DNA of 64,000 nt from Nocardiopsis sp. FR4 (GTDB taxonomy: Bacteria > Actinomycetota > Actinomycetes > Streptosporangiales > Streptosporangiaceae). The notes below the pieces were generated by a model that had not been told where the DNA came from, ran no database searches, and worked only from the letters and a program-made list of their open reading frames with translations. The translations under genes were made by a program, and so were the position numbers. Each line of letters starts with the position of its first letter. Position 1 is the first letter of the stretch. The stretch is taken from the NCBI RefSeq assembly GCF_009830945.1, contig NZ_ML776455.1, positions 84,398 through 148,397 on the forward strand. The letters are read 5' to 3'. This document shows, one piece after another, positions 8,940 to 17,014 of the stretch.

Positions 8940-11900
8940 ACCTCTCCTCCCTCATGGGGAGAATCGTTCTCCCAGGAGTGGTCGTGATGCGCGACCCGGA
9001 TGCCGGTGACCCCCATGGCGCGGTCCTTGATCTCCTCCTCGGCAACGATGTAGCGGCGGTTGCGGGTGCGACCACCCCGGTTCTCGAGCCTGATGACGTT
9101 GGGGAACTGGATGACGGCCGCGGGGTCCTTCACACCTGTGGTGTAGACGAGCTGTACTCCGTGTGAGGCGGCCACGCTCCGCTGCAACCGCACCAAGGAG
9201 GCTGAGGAGGCCCTGCCGATGGGATTGTCCAGGAGCAGTACCCCGCCCGAGCGCCCCCGGCGGCCGGTGTTCGCGGCGCGTAGCGCGGCCAGCGTGCAGT
9301 ACAGGGCCACACACACGGTGAGCTTTTCACCCCCGCTCCACTTGGCGAGCCGACTGATGTCCTCCGTAGCGCCGGTGACGTCTTCGGTGGGCTTGAGCAC
9401 CTTGACAGTGAAGCCCCGAGGTCCCGCCGCTTCATGGACGGCTGCCTTGAGCATCGGCATCCCCTCGGGTTTGAGCCCTTTCTGCACCGTCCGGTCAATG
9501 ATTCGCTCGGCGTAGACGATCAGATCCGCTTCGCTGGGCCTGTCGAATCCGATCCGGAGTATGCGCTTCCCCGACCAGGAACCGGAGGTGTTCTTCATCT
9601 GGGAAGCGCGTTCGGCCTTGGCGAGCACGTCGAGGCTCTCCTTGACCAGGTGGGCCAGGGCCTCGCTCAGAATGCCCTGGTCCTGGGCGATCGAGGTGAG
9701 TTCATCGCCCAGTGTCTGAGCACGCAGCCGCAGCCGGTCGGCCAGGTCGGACGCGTGAGAGCCGAGCATGGCAGGCTGGTCGTTGGCCACCCGGTCCTTG
9801 ACCGGACCTGAGACCCCCGGGAATCGTGTGGCGGTGCGCCGTAGCTGGTCCACGGAAGCCGTGAGCTCCGCGTTCGCCGTGTCGACCTTCTTCGTCGCGG
9901 CGGTGATGGCGTTCCTGACCTCGCGGGAGCGTTCCCTGGCGGTGTTCTCGTCATCAGTGAACAGGTCCGCCTCGGTGACGGCATCTTCTCCAGGTTTGGG
10001 AAGTGACTCCAACAGGGTGTCGAGGAGTTTTTGGCGAACACCAGAGCTCTGGACTCGTGCGTCCAGTTCTTGGATGAGCGCTTCTGCCCGGGTGACCTTC
10101 TCTTGTGCCTGTTGGGTGAGTACTTCCTGCTCAGCAGCCAAGGACTCGGCCTGTGCCGAATCGACGGGTACCGTGGGCAGGGCACGGCGCGGTTTCTGCC
10201 GTACCTCTTCAATAGTCCTGAGATCGGCTGCGCACTGTTGAACCCTGCCTTGTGCGACGCCATGTTCTCGGTCAGCGGTTTCTGAGGCTGCACGGGCTTC
10301 CCTGAGCGCCGAGTCTCGAAGATGCCGGTCCTGGCCCTCTGGTGAGGCGAGTAGTCGGCTCGCGACCTCACGCACCTGCGAAGTGAGCGTGCCCAGTTCC
10401 TGCCGGGCAGAGGCGACGCGTTGGGTGAGGCTCTGAACACGGTCGGCCAGTACCGATGCGGACGCACGCTGCCTCAGCGCGCTCAGCGCATTCTGCTGGT
10501 TGTGGCGCAGGGTGTCCAGCGGTACGGCAGAGTCGTCCGACATCTGGACCTGAACGGACAGTCCATCGGGACTGTCGGGGATCTCGTCGCTCTCCGCTCG
10601 GTAGCGCTGGGCCTGACGCTGTTTGGCGCCGGCTTCGGACTCCTTGGCCTGGGCTGTGAGCAGTGCTTGTGTGGCGGCACGGTCGTGTGTCGCTTCCCGT
10701 GCGACGGCATCGCTTTTGCGCAGTCGGGCGTCGGCTTCGCGCCGTTGCCACGACTCCTTCTCCGCAAACGAAGGCAGCAGGTCCTCAAGCCAGTCGATGG
10801 TTGCGCCCAGAAGACGTGACTCCTCGACGAGTTCGGCACGGCGGGTCTCGTCCAGTTCATCGCGGTCGTTCAGGCTCTGGAGTTCCAGCCGAAGTGTTTC
10901 GGCTTCCTCATCAAACCCCGTGATCTTCTGGTCGAGGCCGTCGATCTCCTCATCCAGCGCCTCCAGGTGCCCGGCAGGGCAGTCACCAAGGAAAGCGATG
11001 ATCTCGCGGCGCAACTCCTCATCGGCGTCGCGCTGGGCGGCCAGTTCCCGTTCCATCCGTTGATGGACGTGCGCCTGCTCCTTCAGGATCCGTACCGTCG
11101 CCTCCGCTTCGACCGGGTCGACCAGACCTGGTTGAAGGGCGGTCCAGGCAGGTTCGGTACCGGAGCTGTTCGTGGAGCCGCCGCGGATGATGGCGTCAGC
11201 GGCTTCCACGGAGTAGAGGCCGACAAGATTCGTGGTCACGACGCTCTGAGCGTTCAGAGTACGCACGGCTTCGGGGACCGACTCGGTCGGTACCACGACG
11301 CCGCACCCCAGTCGGGCTACCTCCGGAGTATCCAGGAGGGTGATGAGGCGGTCAGTGGACACGACCTCGCGGAGGTGGGACCATCCCGCCTGCGTGGGAA
11401 TGCCCGAGCTGGTGAGTGCATGCTCGACGCGTTCGGTATCCAGCCCGGGCGGAAGTACATGGTCGCGTTGCTGAGCCTCGATGGTGTGCTGGTCGGCACG
11501 CCGCTCGGCCCGGCGAAGGATGCGCTCGTTGTCGGCCGAGAGCGCGGCGTCGCTCAGCCGACGCTGAAGCAGCGCCGCTTCCGACCACAGATCGATGCTG
11601 GTGGTGTCGTCGGCTTCGGCGAGTTCACGCAGCCGTTCGGAACCTGTCAACACGCTCAGACGCTGCTCCAGCCCTGCTCGGCGCTGTGCCGTTGCGGTCC
11701 TGGCGTGCTCTGCCGCACTGCGTTCATGTGCCAGGTCTGTCTGCCGTGCCGTGATCTTGTTACGGCGCCGCCGACGATCTTCCGCCTGCTCGGAAAGCTC
11801 CGTGACGCGGTTGTCGACCCGGCTCTGTTGCTCCGTGACTGTCGTCAGGTACTGGTCGGGGGGTGTGGATTCCGCGGGCAGGTGGCCGCGTTCCACCCCT

Positions 11901-13390
11901 CGGCTGATTTGCCGGGCGAGCATGGTCAGCCGTTCACGAGCCTTGGTCTCGTCTGTCGCGGCCTTGTCCCGATCGGCGCGTGCCGTCCCAGCGAGCTCCT
12001 TCTCCGCGGCTGCGGACTCCAGGGCTGTTTCTCGTTGCTCATCCGCCAGTTCAGACCCGAAATCGGCTTCCTCGGCGAGCCTGGTCAGCCGTAGTTTCAG
12101 CAGCACTGCCTTGCGGGCGTGCTCCTCACGCAGCGGGGCGAGTTCGTTTTCCTCAGCGGCCGCGTCCAGTTCCGCTTGGGCGAGCTCGCCCTCCAGGGTG
12201 GCGAAGGCGGCCAGTTGCCCGGTGGCCTCCCAGGCCCGGCTGGTGGCGCGAGCTTCCTCAGCCCGTTTGTATGCGGCACGTTCCTCGACTTCGGCCTCGC
12301 GTAGACGCAGCCGTGCGGCCTCCCGGCGGTACAGATAAAGCAGTCCCCCGCTCTGTGAGCGTTCGTTGTTGGCCGCGCTTCTCTGCTCCTGGATGACCTT
12401 CTTCTGCGACTCGAGATGCTTCAGATCCACGCCGATCTTGGCGACCGAGGAGGCGAAGGAGGACGCCAACCGCATCGCGGACATATCGGCCGCCGAGAGC
12501 TCATCGTTGGCGGACTGCAGTTTGCGATGACGCGAGTACACCTCGTCCAGACCTGTCGCCGCCGCGTTGCAGAAATCACGTTCCTCGATCTTGCGGGGCT
12601 TGGCGGACAGCAGTTCGGTGACGCTGGCCAGTCTGCGGGCCACACTGGCGGGCGCATCCGGCTGAGTGGTCAGATCGAGGAGGAAATCGATGAAGTCCTT
12701 GGCGGCGGGGAACTTGAACATGTCCTCCACACCGCCCTCGACATGGTTCATCTGCTTCTGGATCCGGAAGATCTCCGGGTCCAGGTGGCGGTCCAGCAGC
12801 GCCTTGTTCCACACGTACTGTTTGTCCGTCACCACGAGGTCGACGTGACGCATATGCGGTTTCGCCATGTTCTTCAGCGCGTCCAGGAAGGCGTCTGCCC
12901 GTCGGGGTCTGCCTGATTCGTCGGTGAAGGGAAGGTTCTCCAGGTCCAGAAGAGACGGCAGCATGCGGAAGAGGTAGAAGCTGGTGTTCAGGCGGTCCCG
13001 TGACTCGGTGGCCTTGACGGGGCGGCGTAGGCCGACCCATTCATGGACGACACCGGTGATGAGGACGTCCTCTGGATCACCCAGCAGCGTCCGGGCTGTT
13101 TCCACGGGTTGCCAGACGGCGGTCACGTGAGAGGTGTCGCCCGAGTCCACGTAGTCGGTGAGGTGCCGTTGGACCGCCCGTCCCATGAAGTCGTTGGCAC
13201 GCGGCAGAAGTTGCGCGTACAGCAGTGACAGGATGCTGGACTTGCCGCCGCCGTTGCGAAGCCATACCACCGAGTCGTGGGGGAGCGCACCCTCGTCGGT
13301 CGGAGCGGTCAGATCGAGGGTCAGGTCGGTGAACCGGGCCGACCGCTCGCCGACGGAGCGGAATCGCAGGGCTGCCAGTTGGTACGTCAT
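8936..13390 (-). CDS. jetC: Wadjet SMC-like ATPase JetC
   Basis: 1484 residues, start ATG 13390 overlapping the jetB stop. The N-terminal ATP-binding lobe has the P-loop LRNGGGKSS (44-52). Long charged coiled-coil arms follow (about 380-1250). The C-terminal lobe has the ABC signature KWSGGEK (about 1350) and Walker B LLLDN (about 1385-1389). It is the motor of the Wadjet complex, thought to extrude DNA loops from plasmids. The first P-loop glycine is Leu and the usual catalytic Glu after the Walker B Asp is Asn; both may be normal for this branch. The frame is open for 117 codons upstream, but that part lies inside jetB. Confidence 0.94.
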   Translation of the reverse strand: MTYQLAALRFRSVGERSARFTDLTLDLTAPTDEGALPHDSVVWLRNGGGKSSILSLLYAQLLPRANDFMGRAVQRHLTDYVDSGDTSHVTAVWQPVETARTLLGDPEDVLITGVVHEWVGLRRPVKATESRDRLNTSFYLFRMLPSLLDLENLPFTDESGRPRRADAFLDALKNMAKPHMRHVDLVVTDKQYVWNKALLDRHLDPEIFRIQKQMNHVEGGVEDMFKFPAAKDFIDFLLDLTTQPDAPASVARRLASVTELLSAKPRKIEERDFCNAAATGLDEVYSRHRKLQSANDELSAADMSAMRLASSFASSVAKIGVDLKHLESQKKVIQEQRSAANNERSQSGGLLYLYRREAARLRLREAEVEERAAYKRAEEARATSRAWEATGQLAAFATLEGELAQAELDAAAEENELAPLREEHARKAVLLKLRLTRLAEEADFGSELADEQRETALESAAAEKELAGTARADRDKAATDETKARERLTMLARQISRGVERGHLPAESTPPDQYLTTVTEQQSRVDNRVTELSEQAEDRRRRRNKITARQTDLAHERSAAEHARTATAQRRAGLEQRLSVLTGSERLRELAEADDTTSIDLWSEAALLQRRLSDAALSADNERILRRAERRADQHTIEAQQRDHVLPPGLDTERVEHALTSSGIPTQAGWSHLREVVSTDRLITLLDTPEVARLGCGVVVPTESVPEAVRTLNAQSVVTTNLVGLYSVEAADAIIRGGSTNSSGTEPAWTALQPGLVDPVEAEATVRILKEQAHVHQRMERELAAQRDADEELRREIIAFLGDCPAGHLEALDEEIDGLDQKITGFDEEAETLRLELQSLNDRDELDETRRAELVEESRLLGATIDWLEDLLPSFAEKESWQRREADARLRKSDAVAREATHDRAATQALLTAQAKESEAGAKQRQAQRYRAESDEIPDSPDGLSVQVQMSDDSAVPLDTLRHNQQNALSALRQRASASVLADRVQSLTQRVASARQELGTLTSQVREVASRLLASPEGQDRHLRDSALREARAASETADREHGVAQGRVQQCAADLRTIEEVRQKPRRALPTVPVDSAQAESLAAEQEVLTQQAQEKVTRAEALIQELDARVQSSGVRQKLLDTLLESLPKPGEDAVTEADLFTDDENTARERSREVRNAITAATKKVDTANAELTASVDQLRRTATRFPGVSGPVKDRVANDQPAMLGSHASDLADRLRLRAQTLGDELTSIAQDQGILSEALAHLVKESLDVLAKAERASQMKNTSGSWSGKRILRIGFDRPSEADLIVYAERIIDRTVQKGLKPEGMPMLKAAVHEAAGPRGFTVKVLKPTEDVTGATEDISRLAKWSGGEKLTVCVALYCTLAALRAANTGRRGRSGGVLLLDNPIGRASSASLVRLQRSVAASHGVQLVYTTGVKDPAAVIQFPNVIRLENRGGRTRNRRYIVAEEEIKDRAMGVTGIRVAHHDHSWENDSPHEGGEV

Positions 13391-14142
13391 CCGTCGCTCT
13401 CCTCGCTGATCGGATCTGTTCCCCGCTGAGCTCGGCGGAGTTCCGCGATGAAGGTGTAGGCGCGTTCGAGCGCGATCTCCCTGGCGTGTACGCGAAACCT
13501 CTCGGTTAGCGTCCACGTTCCGCTGACGGAAGGGTCGGTGCGTGCCATGCCCTGCCCTGTGAGCCAGGAGAGGATGGATTCGACCCAGAAGCGAGTGCAC
13601 TTGGTCGTCAGCCTGCCGGATCGGGGCCCCTGCTTCCCGTAGTCCGTGGGCGGCATGTCCAGATAGATCCGCCAGGCCTCGTCCAGCCCTTCCTCCGGGA
13701 TGATCTCCCCGGCCGCGTCGTGTGTACGCAGTTGTTCGCACAACTCGCGCAGCCAGGTGTCCAGATCCCGGGAGGGCACCCGCCGGACCCTGTCGTCATC
13801 GAGCTCCTGAGCGCTGGGAAAGGCGAAGGCGACGAGGCCGGTGAGAACCAGCCCGGCCAGGATCTTGTGCTCGGGTTTGCCGGTGTTGGGCATGTCCGAG
13901 AGCCGAAACGCCAGTGGGGATTCCGGCTGGACACCGAGGATCAGTCCGAAGTCTCCGTCGGACAGCACCTGTGCTCCGAGGCCGTGGAGCATGGCGTTGG
14001 TGGCCGTCTTGAAGTTCAGGTCCGTGCGGTAGCGGCTCAGCACCCGCTGATATTCCGGGTTGCGGCCTGGTCGCTGCGCGGGACGCAGGGCCCAGGCGAC
14101 CAGCGTTCCGATGTCGGTGTGGTCGTTGTCGGTCAGGGTCAT
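13387..14142 (-). CDS. jetB: Wadjet subunit JetB (DUF4194, MukE-like)
   Basis: 251 residues, start ATG 14142 overlapping the jetA stop (ATGA at 14139-14142). The sequence is a mostly helical winged-helix protein with the feature TTKCTRFWVESILSWLTGQG near the C-terminus. It has the length and gene position expected of JetB, the MukE/KITE-like dimer that links the kleisin JetA to the SMC. The call rests mainly on operon position between a kleisin-like gene and an SMC gene, plus overall layout. Confidence 0.88.
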   Translation of the reverse strand: MTLTDNDHTDIGTLVAWALRPAQRPGRNPEYQRVLSRYRTDLNFKTATNAMLHGLGAQVLSDGDFGLILGVQPESPLAFRLSDMPNTGKPEHKILAGLVLTGLVAFAFPSAQELDDDRVRRVPSRDLDTWLRELCEQLRTHDAAGEIIPEEGLDEAWRIYLDMPPTDYGKQGPRSGRLTTKCTRFWVESILSWLTGQGMARTDPSVSGTWTLTERFRVHAREIALERAYTFIAELRRAQRGTDPISEESDG

Positions 14143-15791
14143 GTCGGCTCCTCGATCGAGGAAGGTGGGGTACTGAGAAGCACTGAAGGGGTGGGGTCCG
14201 CCTCCGCCAGACTGTTGGGATCGCGGGCGACGATCACGTCGTCGCCGTCCCAACCGGGGAGGCGCAGGCGGAGTCCGTCACCGTCGACGGCGGTTCTCCG
14301 ACCGAGGACAGTGGCCATGAGGTCGTCCGCCGATCGTCCTTCGTCGTCATCGGCGTCCTCGGGGGAGAAAGCCCACAGGACAGCCAGGTTCAGGACCTCA
14401 GCGCCCTGTTGGCGGATGCTGGCGGAGGCTTCCTGCGGATCGTCGTAGCAGGCGGAGATGAGGGCTGACAGTCGGGCGGGGAGTCCCACGCGTTCGACGG
14501 CACGGGCTGCGACGCCGATGATCTCGGGTCGGAGGAGCGGCACAGGAGGGTCGGCCAGGTCGTGTCCTTCGTCCTCGTTGCGGTCGTTGGGTCCGGTTCT
14601 GGTGTGCCGTGACCACAGGTCGTTGACGAGTCGGTACAAACGGGGAAGGCGGGGCGTTCTGGGACCCCACATATCGATAAGGAACCTCTCGGTGAGGGTT
14701 CCGGCATCAGTGCGGCCCAGTTCCAGAGCCGGCATCAGGACATCCTGGTGGGGGTCAGGCAGATTGAGTAGCGCGGGTGGTCGGAACGCCTGGCGCTCCT
14801 GCTCGTCCAGGAACACTCCGCGTGCGGAGATGACCCGCTGGTGCAGGGACTCGTGGCGCTGTTGGCACTCCTCCAACAGTTGACCGATGCGCAGTGCCGC
14901 CTTCAGGAGACGGGAATCCGTGCTGGTCAGAGCCTCACGGATCTTTGCCAGAAGGTTCCGCTCGACTCTGAGACGCCCGCGTATGTGGTCTCTGGCCCTC
15001 TCAAGCTGCTCCGGTACGGTAGCGGCCCACTCCTCTTCCACGATTCGGAGGTCGCGGCGAGTCTGCCGGAGGAGGCGGTCCAACTCCTCGGCCAGACTCA
15101 TCGAGAGGAGTCTGGCGCGTTCGGCGGATATGACCGCTGGTTCGAAGTCGTTACGGGCCAGTTGCCGTTCCAGGATCAGTTCGGTCGCGACCTGTTCGTC
15201 CTCGACGTCGAAGTCCAGACCGCCGATCAGCGCGTTGATCGCGTCCTTGGTCGCTCGCAGGACATTCTCGTCCCGGGCCGGGTGGTCGTGCTCGATCAGG
15301 AGGGAGAACGGTACTTCGCGCCGCCGATGGACGAGGTCGGGAGCGGAGTAGTCGCTTGTCACATATCGGAACGGCACCTGTCGGGCTGACCTGTTCAACA
15401 GGGAGTCCACCACGAAGGCGGCGACGTCCGAGTGCTCGTCGGGCGACTGTTCGGGAGCAGCCGCTCCCGCGAGCTGGGACAGCGCCTGGATCACGTCCGT
15501 GCGGGTCGCCTCCAGTTCGAAACCCTGCCGGGAGACCACCAGGTCTATAGCGGCCAGAGTCAGTGTCACGATGTCGTAGGCATCCTCGGGCCACTCTCGG
15601 CGGCGGGCCGCCTGCATGGCCTCGAACACGGGGCTGAACCGTAGGAAAGCGGCCACCCGAGCAGGGAAAGAGGACTCGTGCACGCTCAGTCCGTCAGTGC
15701 CGGTCGCGAACGAACCCGCTGCCTGGCCATCGGTCAGTGGTTCGGTGTGGTCTCCCGACGCGCCGTCGTCCTCTTCGAACAAGAACTCCAT
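14139..15791 (-). CDS. jetA: Wadjet kleisin-like subunit JetA
   Basis: 550 residues, start ATG 15791 (MEFLFEEDDG). The frame extends 136 codons upstream, but that part has no protein-like pattern. The first 55 residues are acidic and probably disordered. A winged-helix-like N-terminal region follows (FPARVAAFLRFSPVFEAM), then a central helical and coiled-coil stretch of about 200-330 rich in Arg/Glu, then an Asp/Glu-rich tail. Size, order and neighbours fit JetA, the kleisin (MukF-like) component of Wadjet. It is the first gene of a four-gene operon with 4-bp overlaps at every junction. Confidence 0.88.
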   Translation of the reverse strand: MEFLFEEDDGASGDHTEPLTDGQAAGSFATGTDGLSVHESSFPARVAAFLRFSPVFEAMQAARRREWPEDAYDIVTLTLAAIDLVVSRQGFELEATRTDVIQALSQLAGAAAPEQSPDEHSDVAAFVVDSLLNRSARQVPFRYVTSDYSAPDLVHRRREVPFSLLIEHDHPARDENVLRATKDAINALIGGLDFDVEDEQVATELILERQLARNDFEPAVISAERARLLSMSLAEELDRLLRQTRRDLRIVEEEWAATVPEQLERARDHIRGRLRVERNLLAKIREALTSTDSRLLKAALRIGQLLEECQQRHESLHQRVISARGVFLDEQERQAFRPPALLNLPDPHQDVLMPALELGRTDAGTLTERFLIDMWGPRTPRLPRLYRLVNDLWSRHTRTGPNDRNEDEGHDLADPPVPLLRPEIIGVAARAVERVGLPARLSALISACYDDPQEASASIRQQGAEVLNLAVLWAFSPEDADDDEGRSADDLMATVLGRRTAVDGDGLRLRLPGWDGDDVIVARDPNSLAEADPTPSVLLSTPPSSIEEPT

Positions 15792-16177
15792 ATGACCGCT
15801 CTCTGCCGTTTTGGCCTTCCCACTGCGAATGTTAGGAGAGGGTCGCGACAATTTTCCGGGGTTTGGCCTGATCTGGTCTGGTGATTTCAGAACTCTGGTC
15901 CTGCCGTCCTGAGGAAATCGATGCCGGAGTTGAGCGGCAAAGGTGGGAGCTTCCGTGACCTGTGCTGATGCAGTCGAGGTGGTGAAAAGCGTCGGCGTGA
16001 AGACGGGCGGACAGCGGCGCTGACGCGGATGTCTCCCAGGAGTGCGAACATATGTTCTAGAAATGGAAGACGCTGTGGCGCTTCGTCTGCAGGTGTAGAG
16101 ATGGTAACGGTGTGTCAGGCAGTATCGAGATGGGAGAAGGCCTCCCAGAAGAGTGGTGCCTGTGGTCGACTGGGGCC
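15792..16177. promoter_or_regulatory. Divergent control region between jetA and the HTH gene
   Basis: This 386-bp gap must hold the jetABCD promoter (minus) and that of the plus-strand gene at 16178. It contains the SOS-box-like palindrome at 16046-16057. I see no convincing -10/-35 pair for jetA. In-frame starts for the plus-strand gene exist at GTG 16112 and ATG 16130. Confidence 0.5.
16046..16057. promoter_or_regulatory. Candidate LexA SOS box, GAACATATGTTC
   Basis: A perfect 12-bp palindrome preceded by C. It fits the Gram-positive LexA (DinR) consensus CGAACRNRYGTTC at every position of that core. It lies 132 bp before the ATG at 16178 and 255 bp before jetA. The eight fixed bases alone occur by chance about once per 65 kb of random sequence, so the call depends on position. 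LexA control of the flanking genes is inference. Confidence 0.5.
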
Positions 16178-16969
16178 ATGGCGCGACGCTTCCCGCCACT
16201 GAGCCCTTGGCAGGTCAAAGTGCTCACGTGGATCTCGAACGGATGCCCCGACGGCGTGATGCGGGACTACACCTACAAGACCACGGCGATCGCTCTCCAG
16301 GGGCGGCGTCTGGTCACGGTGAGCAAACGCGGGGGGACCTGGTCGGCCACCACCACACCGGACGGTGCGTACTACCTCCGGCATGGTGCCTATCGCCCCG
16401 TCGAGAAGTCGACCCCTCGCCCAACCGGGACCGCTTCCCGAGCCTCGTCCACCAACCGTCGTCCGCACGGGGAAGAGCGCCCAGCGCCGGACGCGACCGT
16501 GCGCGCTATGAGGGCGATCGCGAGCGGAAAGCGCAAGGCGGTCAAGGCCAAACACGTTGAGATCCGGGAGACCTTCATGCGATACCGAGTCGTGGTGACA
16601 CGTGTTCAGGCGGCCGAGAGGTATGTCCGCGCCACGGATGAGGAGGACGCCGTCCAGAAGGTTCGGGAGGAGTTCGATCGCCCGTACGGCTACTTCGGTT
16701 CCTGGAAGACCACGGGATCTGAGGTAGAGGTGGTAGGGGTCGAGGAGACGGTCGTCATCAAGCAGCCGCACCCGCTCTCACCGGAGGGCCCGCTCCTCCT
16801 GAGCCTGAAGGACGTCGGTAAGGCGTTGGGGCTCTCGTACTCCACCGTCTACGAACTCGTCTCCCGTGGGGAGATCGAGCATGTGATGGTTGGTTCCAGG
16901 AAGTACATATCCCGTGACGCGCTGGCACACTTCATCACCCAGAACACGCATCGTGGCTACCACAGGTGA
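16178..16969 (+). CDS. HTH protein with Wadjet-adjacent N-terminal domain
   Basis: 263 residues from ATG 16178, chosen because its first residues (MARRFPPLSPWQ) align with the start of the convergent protein at 17015-18538 (MRRWDPLNELQ). Residues 1-72 form a winged-helix-like domain shared with that neighbour (RLVTVSKRGGTW, YLRHG). A basic linker follows, then a beta-rich segment at about 130-195 (YRVVVTRVQAAERYVRA). The C-terminus is an excisionase-type HTH at about 205-250 (LSLKDVGKALGLSYSTVYEL). It is probably a DNA-binding regulator. Whether it acts with Wadjet is unknown; earlier starts at 16112 and 16130 remain possible. Confidence 0.75.
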   Translation: MARRFPPLSPWQVKVLTWISNGCPDGVMRDYTYKTTAIALQGRRLVTVSKRGGTWSATTTPDGAYYLRHGAYRPVEKSTPRPTGTASRASSTNRRPHGEERPAPDATVRAMRAIASGKRKAVKAKHVEIRETFMRYRVVVTRVQAAERYVRATDEEDAVQKVREEFDRPYGYFGSWKTTGSEVEVVGVEETVVIKQPHPLSPEGPLLLSLKDVGKALGLSYSTVYELVSRGEIEHVMVGSRKYISRDALAHFITQNTHRGYHR

Positions 16970-17014
16970 GAGGTCGACTTCCTGTCGAATCGGGCTCTTG
17001 TGGGCCGGCCGCTC

